From contig NC_135558.1 of assembly GCF_964340395.1 (NCBI RefSeq), positions 1,966,501 through 2,030,500 on the forward strand: 64,000 nucleotides of DNA, read 5' to 3'. Numbering within the stretch: the first letter of the stretch is position 1; each line of letters begins with the position of its first letter. The notes under the pieces are model-generated. The model made no database searches. It saw nothing but the letters and a program-made list of their open reading frames with translations, and had not been told where the DNA came from. Position numbers and translations under genes: made by a program. The stretch comes from Glandiceps talaboti. Its lineage: Eukaryota; Hemichordata; Enteropneusta; Spengelidae. Positions 1 through 11,686 of this stretch are shown one piece after another.

Positions 1-819
1 CTTGACTAAAAAGATCTAAAAGCAAATAGGCAGTGCATTCTACCATTATCAATTGTAAGATCCACACAGAGAAAGGCCCCTCAAGTTTGGTCCAACTGAT
101 AACTATGCATCATCCCATTAAAGGATGATTTGTAAGATATCAGGAAAGGAATGCCAACTTGCACAGACTTGAGGGGTTTTGTTCCATGGCTAATTTTGAA
201 TTTCAAACTTATAGAGTTGTAACAAAGTATCAGTTTCATTAAGATTGTATTTTTATTGGTTATTGTGATAGTGATGTAAAAGCTCAACTGGCATATCATG
301 ACACACCTAAAGTACATATGAGAAAAGATACCAAGATTCCCATCTTTTGTGTCTTAATTATGATAAAATTTGGGTTCACAGCAAAATCTGAAATCCAACC
401 CTACGGTGCTTAAAATTATCTGCAAGCATTTACCAATAGAATTAGTGTAAAGCAAATGCACATCTTCAAAGCAAACTTCTTTTTTATATGCAAATTAGCT
501 AATTATATAAAGATATCTGCCTTTGTTGTTTGCATAATGTGTAAGTGATGGTAGTCATTCCAATGCAGGTGAATTTGGTTATTTAGCTATTTACTCATTG
601 ATTAGGTGAATAATTATAGTAAAAATTTATGACTATCATTAGTATGCATAAAAATTACCCTATTCTAACAGATTCATAATTTCTTGGAACATATTTCAAA
701 TTATCAGAGTATCCATATGTTGATTATTCTCATCACCATCTCATACAAAAGGCTATACCATTAAAAATGGAACATGCAGACTACCCTGTAAGTTTAACAT
801 GTATGCAGATTAGCCTATG
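1..819. other. AT-rich non-genic sequence, no gene seen
   Basis: No exon-like open frame, RNA gene or clear repeat was found. One POU octamer word (ATGCAAAT) sits at 488-495. Confidence 0.5.
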
Positions 820-1020
820 ATAACCATACAAGTTAGTATATATGCAAATGAGCTCATTATCATGCACCCACATTAGCCAGTGCCAGCTATGCAAATTAGT
901 ATGCATGCAAATTAATTGGTGTCAGCCATGCCAATGAGTCTATCTGCAAAGTTGTAATTGCAGCTATGCAAATTAGTGTTCATGCAAATAAGCTTATGTC
1001 AATCATGCAAATTGGTCATG
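820..1020 (+). repeat. Degenerate ~77-bp tandem repeat packed with octamer motifs
   Basis: Two clear copies start at 884 and 961, both opening with CAGCTATGCAAATTAGT; a more diverged copy lies at about 820-880. The octamer ATGCAAAT occurs at 842, 889, 905, 966, 982 and 1005. The pairs 889/905 and 966/982 have identical 16-bp spacing. ATGCAAAT is the classical POU-domain (Oct) binding word, but a repeat origin explains the clustering without any regulatory function. Confidence 0.7.
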
Positions 1021-2414
1021 TGATTTTGTCCCTGAAATTAAGGGAAGGAGAGAACATTTTTCTTTATAACTAAATGGTATAACAAAACACGACATGTACT
1101 ATGGTAAAGTGAATGCCAGTTGAGCTGGAGAGTGTAAACTCTTATTTCACCGGTCAGCTTTTGAATTTAAATCGTAAATTTAAGTTGCTCATGGTCATTG
1201 TATTTTTGTGTCAGATGAGCAAATCTAATTTGTAATTTGAGACATAAAATGTTATTTTTTAAAACTGACTCTTCGGTGTTAAACACTAGAGTGGTGGAAC
1301 CTTTGTATGGAAAAGTACAGGATGAAAAAAAACAGTTGATAATCATTGAAAGAATGTATTGATAAATTGTAACGTCTCTTGGATCTTAGAATTGGTATTT
1401 TATTTTTATGGCAGAGGCTGGTCTTTCTCGCATATGCAATAAAGATCTTTAACTGAACATACTTTTGTGCTTTCGTTTTTTCAAAACTAACACATGGAAC
1501 AATTGGTATGAGATGTTTGGAAGATTAACATATCTCGTATATATAGAATTCTTGCATATTAATTAATGATTCCTAACACTTCCTTACACTATTTAGATAT
1601 GATATTTTAAGCATATCGGATAAAATTCACACATGCACATCAGTTCCTACTGACCTGCTGATACTCTGTTAACAGGTCAAAGCTAGTGAGAACTTTTTGA
1701 TATCTGAGGTGAGTTTTGTTCAGACCATCCAGTTCTCATTTGCATCAGGTCCTACACTTCAAAAACCTAGTCTCAAACAAAACTGTGTTTTTGAATAGAA
1801 ATTTATATGATTTAATAAAGTCGTCTTCCCTAAGTGAGCTCTGGTTTCATGCAAATACAAATATATGCCATGTTGTTCAGCCCTATCAGGCTTCTAAACC
1901 ATGTTTAAGTGGTAGCTGATAGTATGGCATGGATATCTTGCCTTGCAGACTACATGCAAATAAGCCAAAATATAATGGGTTGGGCAAAACTGTGCATAAT
2001 GATGACCTTATGTATTTCATAATCCAGACACACATATGACACGACCACTGTACTTGAAATAAATTGATATTAAATCACAAAACAGATTATCACTGAATTT
2101 TTTCATGTATTTGAATAATATAGAATTCTTGCATATCAAATACATGATTGCCCAACCTACTTGTGCTGTAAGCTTAATTTGAAATGGCCGGGCTGAGTTT
2201 ATACAATTTGGGATGTTATTTCTGTGTCAAAGGTTTACTTACAGGAGCATACAACCATCACTTGCAGTCGATGGGACTCAATCCTGGTATTAAGATATTA
2301 CATATAAATGATCTGATGATGTAATAAGTCCGATTTCTTTCAAAACTGGTACAACGGTGACATGTCATATGGGACTTATGCATGTCATTTTTTTCACAAC
2401 ATATACAAATTTGA
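1021..2414. other. Non-genic AT-rich sequence with dispersed repeat words
   Basis: No gene recognised. Further octamers occur at 1738 (reverse), 1849 and 1954. An identical 18-base word, TATAGAATTCTTGCATAT, occurs at 1542-1559 and 2119-2136. It resembles the core of the ~64-bp repeat at 3505-4070, so old copies of that repeat are scattered here. Confidence 0.5.
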
Positions 2415-3245
2415 CAAAATGGTGGCCATATTTGTAGTTAAAAATCAATATTACGTCATAACTCAATAACTAATACATAGAGACACCATTCATGTGTCTA
2501 TCCTGATTATCAGGTAAAAGCTTTCTTTTAAGACCTTTACCTTTGACTGAACTTCAGGGTCAATTATCAAAATCCAGCCATTTCTTGCCTATTACAGACA
2601 CTTTGTCATATTTATTTGTTACCAGTTTCTTTTAAATCATGTCCACAGTTAAAATAGTAGAAGAAAAATATACACAAGGTTTAATTTTATTGCTCATCAC
2701 TTTTTATGGCAGTCATAATTGGAGTAATAGATCAATATATTACTGCATAACTTAAACTTCAATACATAGACTCTATTCAAGTGTCTAACCCGATATAATC
2801 ACATGAAAGCTCTCTTGCAAGACAGTGACCTTTGACAATGACCATGACCTGCCAGGTCAATGATCAAAATTAAGCTATTTTTTGCATATTGTTGACAGTC
2901 TGTATTTTTTTTGAGTGGCCAATTTCTTTGAATATGATATCCAAAGGTAATGTAGAACAAAAGAAGAAGGGAAATGTATAATACATGCATTAGTTTTGGT
3001 TCTCACATGTACTTTTAACTGAATGGTTGCCATATTTGTTTACTGCATAACTCAAAAACTTGAATACATGGAGACGCTATTCAAATGTCTATCCCTCTAT
3101 GATTATATCTACACTTTTTTGAGACCTTTACCTTTAACCTTGACGATCACCTTCCGGGTCAATTATCAAAATCCAGCCATTTCCTGATTATGACACATTT
3201 TAGTATTTATTTGTTACAACAAATTTGTCTTAATATCATATCACT
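2415..3245 (+). repeat. Three diverged tandem copies of a ~300-bp repeat
   Basis: Copies run approximately 2415-2650, 2705-2950 and 3020-3245. Each has the same order of blocks: a TGGnnGCCATA-like start, a TAACTCAATAACT-like stretch, an AATACATnGAGAC block, GTGTCTAncC, then a GACCTTTACCTTTGAC-like run followed by GGTCAATnATCAAAAT and a TATTTnTTACC end. Identity is clearly incomplete, so the triplication is old or the copies derive from an ancient repeat family. The last third of each unit contains nuclear-receptor half-site-like words (TGACCTTTGAC, AGGTCA). Confidence 0.75.
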
Positions 3246-3504
3246 ATTCAGTCACATACAAGCATGTATGTGGGTGCTATGCCTTCTACGAAGACTTGTT
3301 TTATTACATGTATTACTTATATACAGAAATGTAAAGGAAATCCCAACTATGTAATCAACTGTGCTAACAATAACTAAAGGCAATTTATATACTTTAACAT
3401 TAACATTATACTAGAATAATTTACCCAAGTTTATTTTTTGTTCTTTTGCACTGTGTAAATAATTTACAAACTCAGTTTGTACTACTCTGTCAGTATTATT
3501 TTAA

Positions 3505-4070
3505 GTAACATGATTACCATAACTCATTACACACTTTTCACAGAACTGAATAATTCTTGCATATATAATAACATGATTACCATAAACTCATTACACACTT
3601 TTCACTGAACTGAATAATTCTTGCATATATAATAACATGATTACCATAAACTGATTACAAAATTTGCATAAAAGTAAGGTATCAGAATAAAAGTTGCATA
3701 TTAGAAACATAATTACCATAAGATAATTACACAATTTGCATATTAGTAAAAACGGATTTGAGGAGAATAGAAATCTTGTAATTAGGCTTTTTATCTTGAT
3801 TAACTCAAGCCCTTAAACTGATTTGCATATTAATTACAGATTATGGGTTTTGATTAGAAATTGTTGCAATTAATTACATGATTGTCATAAAACGATCACT
3901 CAGTTTACATATAATCAGATACTCGCATCTGAAAATATTCTTGATTCATTTCCATTATGGCTTATTTTTGATATTTTAGCCAAGTAATTACAGATTATTT
4001 GAGTTTTGAGTATAGAATTGTTGCATATCGATGAGATGATTACCATAAAATACTGTTTGTTTATAAGTAG
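3505..4070 (+). repeat. ~64-bp AT-rich tandem repeat, decaying to the right
   Basis: The block containing ACATGATTACCATAA, ACTCATTACACACTTTTCA and TTCTTGCATAT recurs with starts at 3511, 3574 and 3638 (63-64 bp period, nearly identical). More diverged copies follow at about 3690, 3762, 3852 and 4011. ATTTGCAT (reverse octamer) is at 3662, 3734 and 3821. This is a small satellite-like array. Confidence 0.75.
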
Positions 4071-5552
4071 ATAATCACACATGTATTCAAACGGCCTGCT
4101 TAACATAACTGATTACTCTGTTTATTACATATTTCGATAATTATGTGACAACAGCAGAATAGGGTTGTATTGATAACGTTTGAAATTCATTCCATACCGT
4201 ATTGAAAAGACAAAACATGGTTTGTGAAATTTGTAGAGTAGCTAAAATTAGCATAAAGGCATGACATAATTGAATACTAATTAACTCATTACCATAATCA
4301 TAAATGTCAAGCAAACTGGTAACCAAAGTTCATCCCTTCATAAATGTTGTGGTTAGTACAAACAAATGAATATCAGCCCCACCCACCCCCGGGGATCCAT
4401 TGACCCTCACCCCGCCATCACCACCGTCAGGTATATATTCATTTTCTTAATTTGTTCGTGAAAAAGAATTCCACTGGTTAAGACTATAATGACAATCATC
4501 TCTACTTTGGATGCAACATATCATATGTACAAATTGCCAAGCCGTGGAACTGGATATGGTCATAATACAAACTGTTCTAGCTCTTTTGTTTCAATTAAAA
4601 TTACACAAGTGTGTATGTATGATTCATTTCTTGTTATGTAATGACAGAGAAATGTGTGCTTGCCTGTGTGTATGTGTGCGTGTGCGTGTGCGTGTGTCTG
4701 TGCGTTGATGTATTTGCACGTATCGATGCGATATAAAATTCAAAGGCCAAGTCACGTCCTTGATTTAAGAACCAATTCTACAGAGGGTCAACAGTGGTTA
4801 GGATTTTGATGTCTCGGGCAAAAAATCTATTAACTTAAAAAATCTATATATTGGACTACCCATGGCTTTCGTTGTACGTCAAGTTTTAAAATGTTACCAT
4901 AGTAACAACAAGTATAATGTACGCAGAACGTGACAATGGTTGTTCTGTTTACAAGGCTATTACTGAAGACAACATATGAAACCGTCCAATCAAACACAAC
5001 TCACGCCCACCCAAACAGTAGCAACAACATTCGTTCTTCAACTATGTTTAAAAAAGACTTTCGAAGTCAGAAAATCGGTGCAAAGAAAACTATCCTTCCA
5101 AACATCTGTTGGCCAACCAGGATGAATTTATGATAATATGACACGACTATTAATATACTCTCTCCTTAGTAATGTCAGTCATTCATTCATAAAAACAAAA
5201 GTGTTGTTAATTAACAGCAAAGATGTGATGTGAAAGAGTTGCTAAACTACAAGTTATCTGATCTAACCTTTGACAAGGTACATTTTTTTGATTTGGCGGC
5301 AAATTATCTTCCCGTAAACTATTTCTGTTTTGGCAAATTTTATAATTTTTTCCTATAAAAACATACAAAATAGCTTAATTTGGTACCATGGTGATGGAAA
5401 ATGTTACAAAAAAGTCTTAGATGGACAAATTGAGTCAACTGAATGATAGGTAAATGCAGCAACTAAAAGAACTTATACTAAGTTTGAAGTACTTCTACTA
5501 GTTCATGTTTAATTCTTGTAGATTTACAAATCTGTTTCCCTGTGTGTTTCTC

Positions 5553-5554
<2 letters not shown>
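4071..5554. other. Non-genic sequence
   Basis: No gene recognised. A short GT/GC-alternating tract lies at about 4655-4703. A 67-codon open frame at 4930-5133 has no recognisable motif. Confidence 0.45.
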
Positions 5555-5584
<30 letters not shown>

Positions 5585-5594
5585 TGTATGTATG

Positions 5595-5628
<34 letters not shown>

Positions 5629-5642
5629 TGTATGTATGTGAT

Positions 5643-5689
<47 letters not shown>

Positions 5690-5692
5690 CGA
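5555..5692 (+). repeat. (TATG)n followed by (GT)n microsatellite
   Basis: About 84 bp of TATG units run directly into about 45 bp of GT. Confidence 0.97.
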
Positions 5693-5768
5693 GTGTATCT
5701 GTCTCATCGGTTAAAAATCTTGCAATTTACTAAAAATTATTATTTTCTCCTCCCGATGTTCACACAAG

Positions 5769-5877
5769 CTAACTGGCAACGTGACAGCGTTTCCCTTGCA
5801 TCTGAAAATAGACAAGGTCGTAGGCCTGAAAGCCCCTGGCGAGTGTTGGCAAGGAAACGTCGTCATACCCATCACCG
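5769..5877 (+). other. Exon-like open segment, unproven
   Basis: A pyrimidine-rich stretch (TTTTCTCCTCC) precedes an AG at 5767-5768. From there a frame with many G/C third positions runs 36 codons to a GTAAAA donor at 5878. The segment would end in phase 1, the phase needed by the NR5A DNA-binding exon, and it lies 370 bp upstream of first exon 1a. It has no ATG in this frame and no family similarity I recognise. The opposite strand and another plus frame are also open, which weakens the case. Confidence 0.15.
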
Positions 5878-5953
5878 GTAAAAAATATTGTCGGCGTTCT
5901 ACGCCAAGGTTAGCCCTTTTTAATAAGAAAAACGGGGTTTTTTTCATTGCATT

Positions 5954-5961
5954 TGACGTCA
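5954..5961. promoter_or_regulatory. Full cAMP response element upstream of NR5A exon 1a
   Basis: The palindrome TGACGTCA lies 284 bp upstream of the exon 1a ATG. A CCAAT word is at 6074-6078 between it and the exon. No convincing TATA box was seen, so the start site is not placed. Confidence 0.4.
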
Positions 5962-6244
5962 GTAAGGTGGACAGACAAGTTCACCACTAGGATACCACAT
6001 TATCACGACTACCTTGTTTCAGCGAGTTCCGACTGTTACACTGCAGGTAATTATCACGTCCACGAAGGTTTGACCAATGAATGCGAGCTGATTAATGATT
6101 AGAACGTGAAAGCTATATCAGTGTCTCGCTAGCCATCACCGAGCGAGGACAGAGCACAGACCAGCAGACCAGTCAAGCGCTTCTACCGTTTAACCATCAC
6201 ACTGTCATTGACCGAGCGGTTATCACGCCAAAAAGTACATCACG

Positions 6245-6284
6245 ATGCAGTACGCATACGACGGACACAGTTCCCCTTACTACC
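6245..6284 (+). CDS. NR5A candidate alternative first coding exon 1a
   Basis: An ATG at 6245 opens 13 codons (MQYAYDGHSSPYY) plus one base, followed at 6285 by the near-consensus donor GTAAGT. The phase-1 end joins exactly to exon 2, giving a 481-residue receptor. The short tyrosine-rich N-terminus is reminiscent of the YSYD motif that precedes the zinc fingers in vertebrate NR5A proteins, but that is a loose resemblance. The exon lies 10.4 kb upstream of the DNA-binding exon, which fits a distal promoter. It could also be unrelated; transcript evidence is absent. Confidence 0.5.
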
Positions 6285-7010
6285 GTAAGTTAATCATTAT
6301 TTAACTTTCAGATTTTACGTTGCAAATTTTCGTTCTGTCCGGTTATGTCGGCCAGCCATATGGATTATCTATTTGACCCTGAAAATCGTCTCCTATTATG
6401 AACTGTCTATATTGACTACGTGCATAAAAAAGTACAGCAACGCCCATTGCAATGGGACTTGAACTTGTCTGCTCAGTTACGAGCGCAACGTAACTTAACT
6501 ATTAAATGTATCTAAACATTTATATTAATATTGTTCCTATCAATATATTCAAACTATAAAAAAAACTAACGAACTATATATATATATACTATATAAACAT
6601 ACTCATATATATACTGTCCGGACTTGGAACAGAATCTACCACAGTAAAGCGTAGAAACTACGTCGTATGAGTTTAGGTTGTTTTTTTTTAATTTACTAAG
6701 GGAAATTGAAACTAAACTGGCAAAACGGATTTTTTGTTTAGTTTGATGAAAATCTCAAAAATGGCAACTCTATTCTTGGATAGGTAAATAAAAGAACCAA
6801 TTTCAAAGTATATTTCCTAAGTCTACAGTCGAACAATATTCGATTATCTTTGGGTTCTAAGTCCATGAATTACGTCCGTCCTCCGCGGAAACCAAAGTCT
6901 AGCCGTTTTCATTACTACGTACTTGTACTCGACTCTGACAGTCTCTGTGTATTTCAAGCAGAATGTTTCTCAACGTGAGTCAGATGTAGATACCTCGAAA
7001 TCAGCAGTGT

Positions 7011-7105
7011 TGTATCGCACATGCAGTCTGTCAAAGTAACGCTGTGTCGCACATGCAGTCTTTCAAAGTAACGCTGTATCGCACAGGCATTCTTTCAAAG
7101 TAGTC
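7011..7105 (+). repeat. 33-bp minisatellite, ~3 copies
   Basis: TCGCACATGCAGTCTnTCAAAGTAACGCTG-type units start at 7014, 7047 and 7079; the last is truncated. Confidence 0.85.
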
Positions 7106-7335
7106 TTTCAAACTTTCCGATATTTCCCGTACTGTATTTGTAAATTTCGTTTCGCGAAGGTTAAATCATCGTACGTTCATGACTACAATTTGAAGCAAAC
7201 GTTTACTATTGCCAATGAAATCTGACAATTTGGTTGAAGTAAGTAAGTACCATACCGGTCCTGTAGTCATCGCCGTCACCAGTGCTGTGGTTTACACCGT
7301 TTCCACGTACCACCACAACCGCCACCTTCACTCTT

Positions 7336-7336
<1 letters not shown>

Positions 7337-7403
<67 letters not shown>
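7337..7403 (+). repeat. (ATC)n microsatellite
   Basis: About 22 uninterrupted ATC units. Confidence 0.97.
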
Positions 7404-7406
<3 letters not shown>

Positions 7407-8172
7407 AAAGAAAAAAGACTATATGTAATTCTTACTTTAGTAACAAGACATTGAGTATACGTCGAACATAAAGTTTCGACTACTTTGGCACCGCAGTGGG
7501 CCTGGGCTTTTTTTCAAGGTGGGCTAGCTATCAAATATAAGGTATAGCAATATAAACAATCTGACGCCGATATTTGACGTCGATATTTTACTTCTTCATG
7601 CAGTAACTCCAATTCACATACATGTAAAATACAATATGTGTTCAAACGACGGGACTGGAATGGGTGGAACGAATCCACATAGGGGTGAGATTTGTCGTAC
7701 ATTAGTGTGTGTAGAGGAGGGGATAGGGAGGGTTGTTCGTCAGTTTCTTGTAGGCCAACTCTTATAGCTGGCTGTTTTGTTCATTTGATGGTCGTAGATA
7801 ATCATAGTCTACATGTTTAATGGTTATACACAGTTTTCATAGGATTTTAACAGAGGTAGTCGACCGTCCGAATATTAGCATGGCTTGTGCTATGTTGATC
7901 GTGCGACTCATTATAAAAAAACTATTTAGTACCCATCTCTTTTATTGATATGGTCTTTTATTGGTCTGTTTGGTGCGGTTTGATCAAGTACTTAGGCAGT
8001 AAGATAAATTCACACCGCCATTGGTGCTATATTTGTAATATTGCGGTTCTTGTGGTTATGAACGATCGAGTCGTCACATAGAGATATCCTGATTGTAGCT
8101 ACCCCGCCCCTCAAACCTCAAATCGGTTACCATCAGTTCGTGTTCTGTTCTGTTCTTTCATGTCACTGTGAC

Positions 8173-8484
8173 ATGCAAAGTCCCGCCTCGAACGAAAATA
8201 TCGAAACACCTAAATTGATACGTCACGTGCGAGAACTGCTCATAAAGCTGTCAATTGGCGATGACAACTTTACTACAGAGGTGGTACATGGTAAATAAGT
8301 AGTTAACAGGATCGAAAAGATACAAGGGGCATACGCTAAAGCATGCAATCCTAACCACCATTTCAGCTTTGAGAAACTTCCGACAGAGGAAAATCTCAAG
8401 GTCTTGCAGCAAAATTCAAGGCTAGGAGTACATCCCAAACGTTGCCGGCCACAATTCTACATCGTTTATCATCGTAATGAGTAA
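8173..8484 (+). pseudogene. Open frame with a single internal stop, unknown origin
   Basis: An ATG at 8173 opens a 103-codon frame interrupted only by TAA at 8296-8298 (codon 42) and ending at 8482. The translation is charged and compositionally protein-like on both sides of the stop (for example RHVRELLIKLSIGDDNFTTE before, KLPTEENLKVLQQ after). That looks like a decayed coding segment, possibly from a mobile element. I recognise no family. The complementary strand also has a 71-codon frame, so chance openness is a real alternative. Confidence 0.2.
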
Positions 8485-9994
8485 AACAACTTATATTACG
8501 AAGCTGCCCGACACCACGTCATAAACGTGTCCCAACAATATGGGGCAAGGTAGAGAGAAACGGGGTGGGGGGGGGGGATTAAAGCGCTTCCTCGACTCTG
8601 TACACCTTTTGATATTTTTGATAATTTTCTTAAACTATTGAAGCTGATATGTGATTTTTTTTGTTATCTCTTATGAAATGTACACAACGAAATGTCATAC
8701 ATCGTGGTAATTGACATATCACGAGGTACCACGCGTCAAATTAAGAAGAAGTTAACACACTGTTGTTACAGGTGGTGATAAGAGTTTTAGAATTAAAATA
8801 TTTCGTTCAAGTGATCCATTCTGATCAGTTTCACACGAAAGTGACATTTACGCATTTGTATCATAACTAGCGTGTTATTACCATGGAAACAGGGAAGGTG
8901 TTGGTTTCACAGCTTTTAAACCACAAGTCTAAATGCCATAGTAAACAATTAACAATTAACTTTTTATTTTTTATTGTTGACTTTAAACTTGCCATGATAT
9001 TTGAATGGAGACTTGAATTCCAACTTTTTCTTCAGCTGAAATGGTTTGAAAAACATACCCATAATAAAAATATACCCATAATCGGGGTAAAAACAATACT
9101 GTCATGATGTGCCTCTACCTTACTTATTATGGAACTGTTACACCAAATCAGTGCGGTTGGCATTTTATGACCATTTTTACGACTGTAGTTTTTTGTCTTT
9201 CTCCGCACAGAAAGTGCCGACCCGAGTTGATGTGGGACGCAGTGATCGTAAATTCCCCCGTCGCTTGTTTTTAAGCGCTACTTCTCACACAACTCATAAC
9301 ATATGTTTCATCTAGCATCGCCGCACTGATGACGTCAGCAATATTAACTACTCTGAACTGTGAATGACTCGTACCCCCTAAGTGGGTCACACGCCTTGTT
9401 CTTTGCATGTCTGTGTAATTAATTTTCGGCTGCCTTCTATGATGTCAGAGGATACTACGTAGAACCCCCTCGTCAAATATAGTTTTACGAAAACAAATGA
9501 AGTTGTTTTATTTCTGCAATACAACCGTTGCTGACACTAAAGTACCTCTTCTTCGTCGTCATGGATACCCGGAGTAAACAAAAACGTCAATTTCTATAGA
9601 ATGACCAGCTTCACGATGTGTTCGCCGACGACGTAAAAAAACATTGAAACACACTACCCATTTCGACGATATTGGCCCTCCCACGTACTTACTTTCTCAA
9701 AAAGTATAATATTTGTAATTTATGAAAAAAACATCCTAAAAGCACCTTTTCTAGTTTAATATTTAGATCGAACCACTTACTGAGATTTTGACTAAAAAGT
9801 ATTTTTTCCAACTGTAAATTTGGGTACCCAGCGTACTAAACGTCACGTGATAAAAATTCGAAATTAAAAGGTGAAATAGACATTTATGCAAATATGATAA
9901 ATCTATGGATATCTGGATATCTAAAGATATTCAGTGTTAGTTTACAACCTGTATCATTCAACTGTTGTAACTATGACAACGTAGATGGATAACC

Positions 9995-10023
9995 TTTAAG
10001 ACGTTTTTGTAAAACGTCTTAAA
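9995..10023. other. Perfect 13-bp stem, 3-nt loop hairpin
   Basis: Arm 9995-10007 (TTTAAGACGTTTT) pairs perfectly with 10011-10023 around the loop TGT. No downstream T-run or known element type is attached. Confidence 0.8.
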
Positions 10024-10435
10024 AATTTTGCCTCCTTTGATTTCATATGCTGACAAGTTTTGATGTGGTGTAAGAACAAACCTCTATTTTCAAGACTACA
10101 TCGTTAGATACCTAAAAAATACTGTAAAAGTCGCTTTATATTCGTTGAATGACAAAGTTGGTTGATGTTTAGATTTTAATAGCGGATCTCTTTCATTCAG
10201 CAAAGTCACTGAGTTGTAACAAGCGAGATGAGATAAAATCGATATCTTGAAACTGTAATTATTACGTCCAAAGTACTGACTTAGCTTCTTTTTTTTAAAT
10301 GTATGTCAAAACGGAATAGATTATTCTATACAGGGCGTTTGATTTGTGCTTAGGATAGGGAACTAATAGAGACATCAACCACATGGAGTGACTGGGACTG
10401 TGTTGTATCATTTCATGTGAGTAGTATATAACTAT

Positions 10436-10643
10436 TTACAACGAGTAACACTGAAGTAAAGCACTTTCTCTATGTGCTACACTCATTGATAGCATTCATA
10501 TTACAACGAGTAAAACTGAAGTAAAGCACTTTCTCTATGTGCTACACTCATTGATAGCATTCATATTACAACGAGTAACACTGAAGTAAAGCACTTTCTC
10601 TATGTGCTACACCCGGTACCCATTGATAGCATTCATATTACAT
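10436..10643 (+). repeat. 65-bp tandem repeat, 3 copies
   Basis: Units beginning ACAACGAGTAA start at 10438, 10503 and 10568. They are nearly identical; the third carries a 7-bp insertion creating GGTACC. Confidence 0.95.
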
Positions 10644-11360
10644 GTACAATGTTAGGATAACTCCACAGTAATATTCGACCCAGCATTTAATCCAACTTAC
10701 TCGTTGCTATGTATCATTTTGATACAAGTATCCTTATCTTTGCATCATTTTCCATCCTTCAATATTTCATACTTCGTGTCAGTACTTACAGATCTAGGGA
10801 ATAGTCCTAGTCATTAGTATTTTGTTTCAATGTCTGTGACGTCACTTTTAAAAAAAAGAATGACTTGAGTGTCTTCACAATATACTACACCCTAAAAGAT
10901 ACGGTCAATGTATTTTATGTTTACAATTGCGTCTTTCAAACCCTTGGTTTTTAATTTTATAAGCCTTCAATTGTTTATTTTTATATCTTTTGAAAAGTGT
11001 CTTCGATTGTTAACTGTATTTTTTAGTTTTAAAAGTTGGAAATAACGATGGGTTCTCTTATTCTGAAAATAACGTACAAAAATCGTCATAATTCTTCATT
11101 ACTTTGGGCAAAAATCAACATAATCTCCAGACTATAACCTCAAAAAATAATATTAATTGCAATAAAATAGTTTGGACAATAAAATAGGAATCGGAATCGG
11201 GTCCCAAGACATCTACAATTTACATTTTCAAAAGGAAACATTTGTTTATCGATATTTAATAGTCTGAGATAGCGATATAAACTGATCAGTCAACTACTTT
11301 ATTTTACAAAACTATATTTTATTACTATTCAAATATTTTTGTTAATACCGGCCTACTTTG

Positions 11361-11686
11361 TATTGTATTGTATCGTATCGTATCGTATCGTATTGTATCG
11401 TATCGTATCGTATCGTATCGTATCGTATCGTATTGTATCGTATCGTATCGTATCGTATCGTATCGTATCGTATCGTATCGTATCGTATCGTATCGTATCG
11501 TATCGTATCGTATCGTATTGTATCGTATCGTATCGTATCGTATCGTATTGTATCGTATTGTATCGTATCGTATCGTATCGTATCGTATTGTATCGTATCG
11601 TATCGTATCGTATTGTATCGTATCGTATCGTATCGTATCGTATCGTATCGTATCGTATCGAAACGTATTGTATTGTATTGTATTGT
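11361..11686 (+). repeat. (TATCG)n pentanucleotide array with TATTG variants
   Basis: About 65 units. TATTG variants sit at both edges and scattered inside. All three plus frames stay open because the unit has no stop; the translated SYRIV-type repeats are artefacts. The same unit on the opposite strand occurs at 29875-30153. Confidence 0.97.

Noticed and set aside
5711-5947. 78-codon minus-strand frame
   Set aside because: Overlaps two open plus frames in the same GC-richer stretch; no motif or splice support distinguishes it.
7225-7250. ATG followed by eight codons and GTAAGTAAGT, a fourth possible NR5A first exon
   Set aside because: It would end in phase 0, which does not fit the exon 2 acceptor, and no promoter signal was seen.
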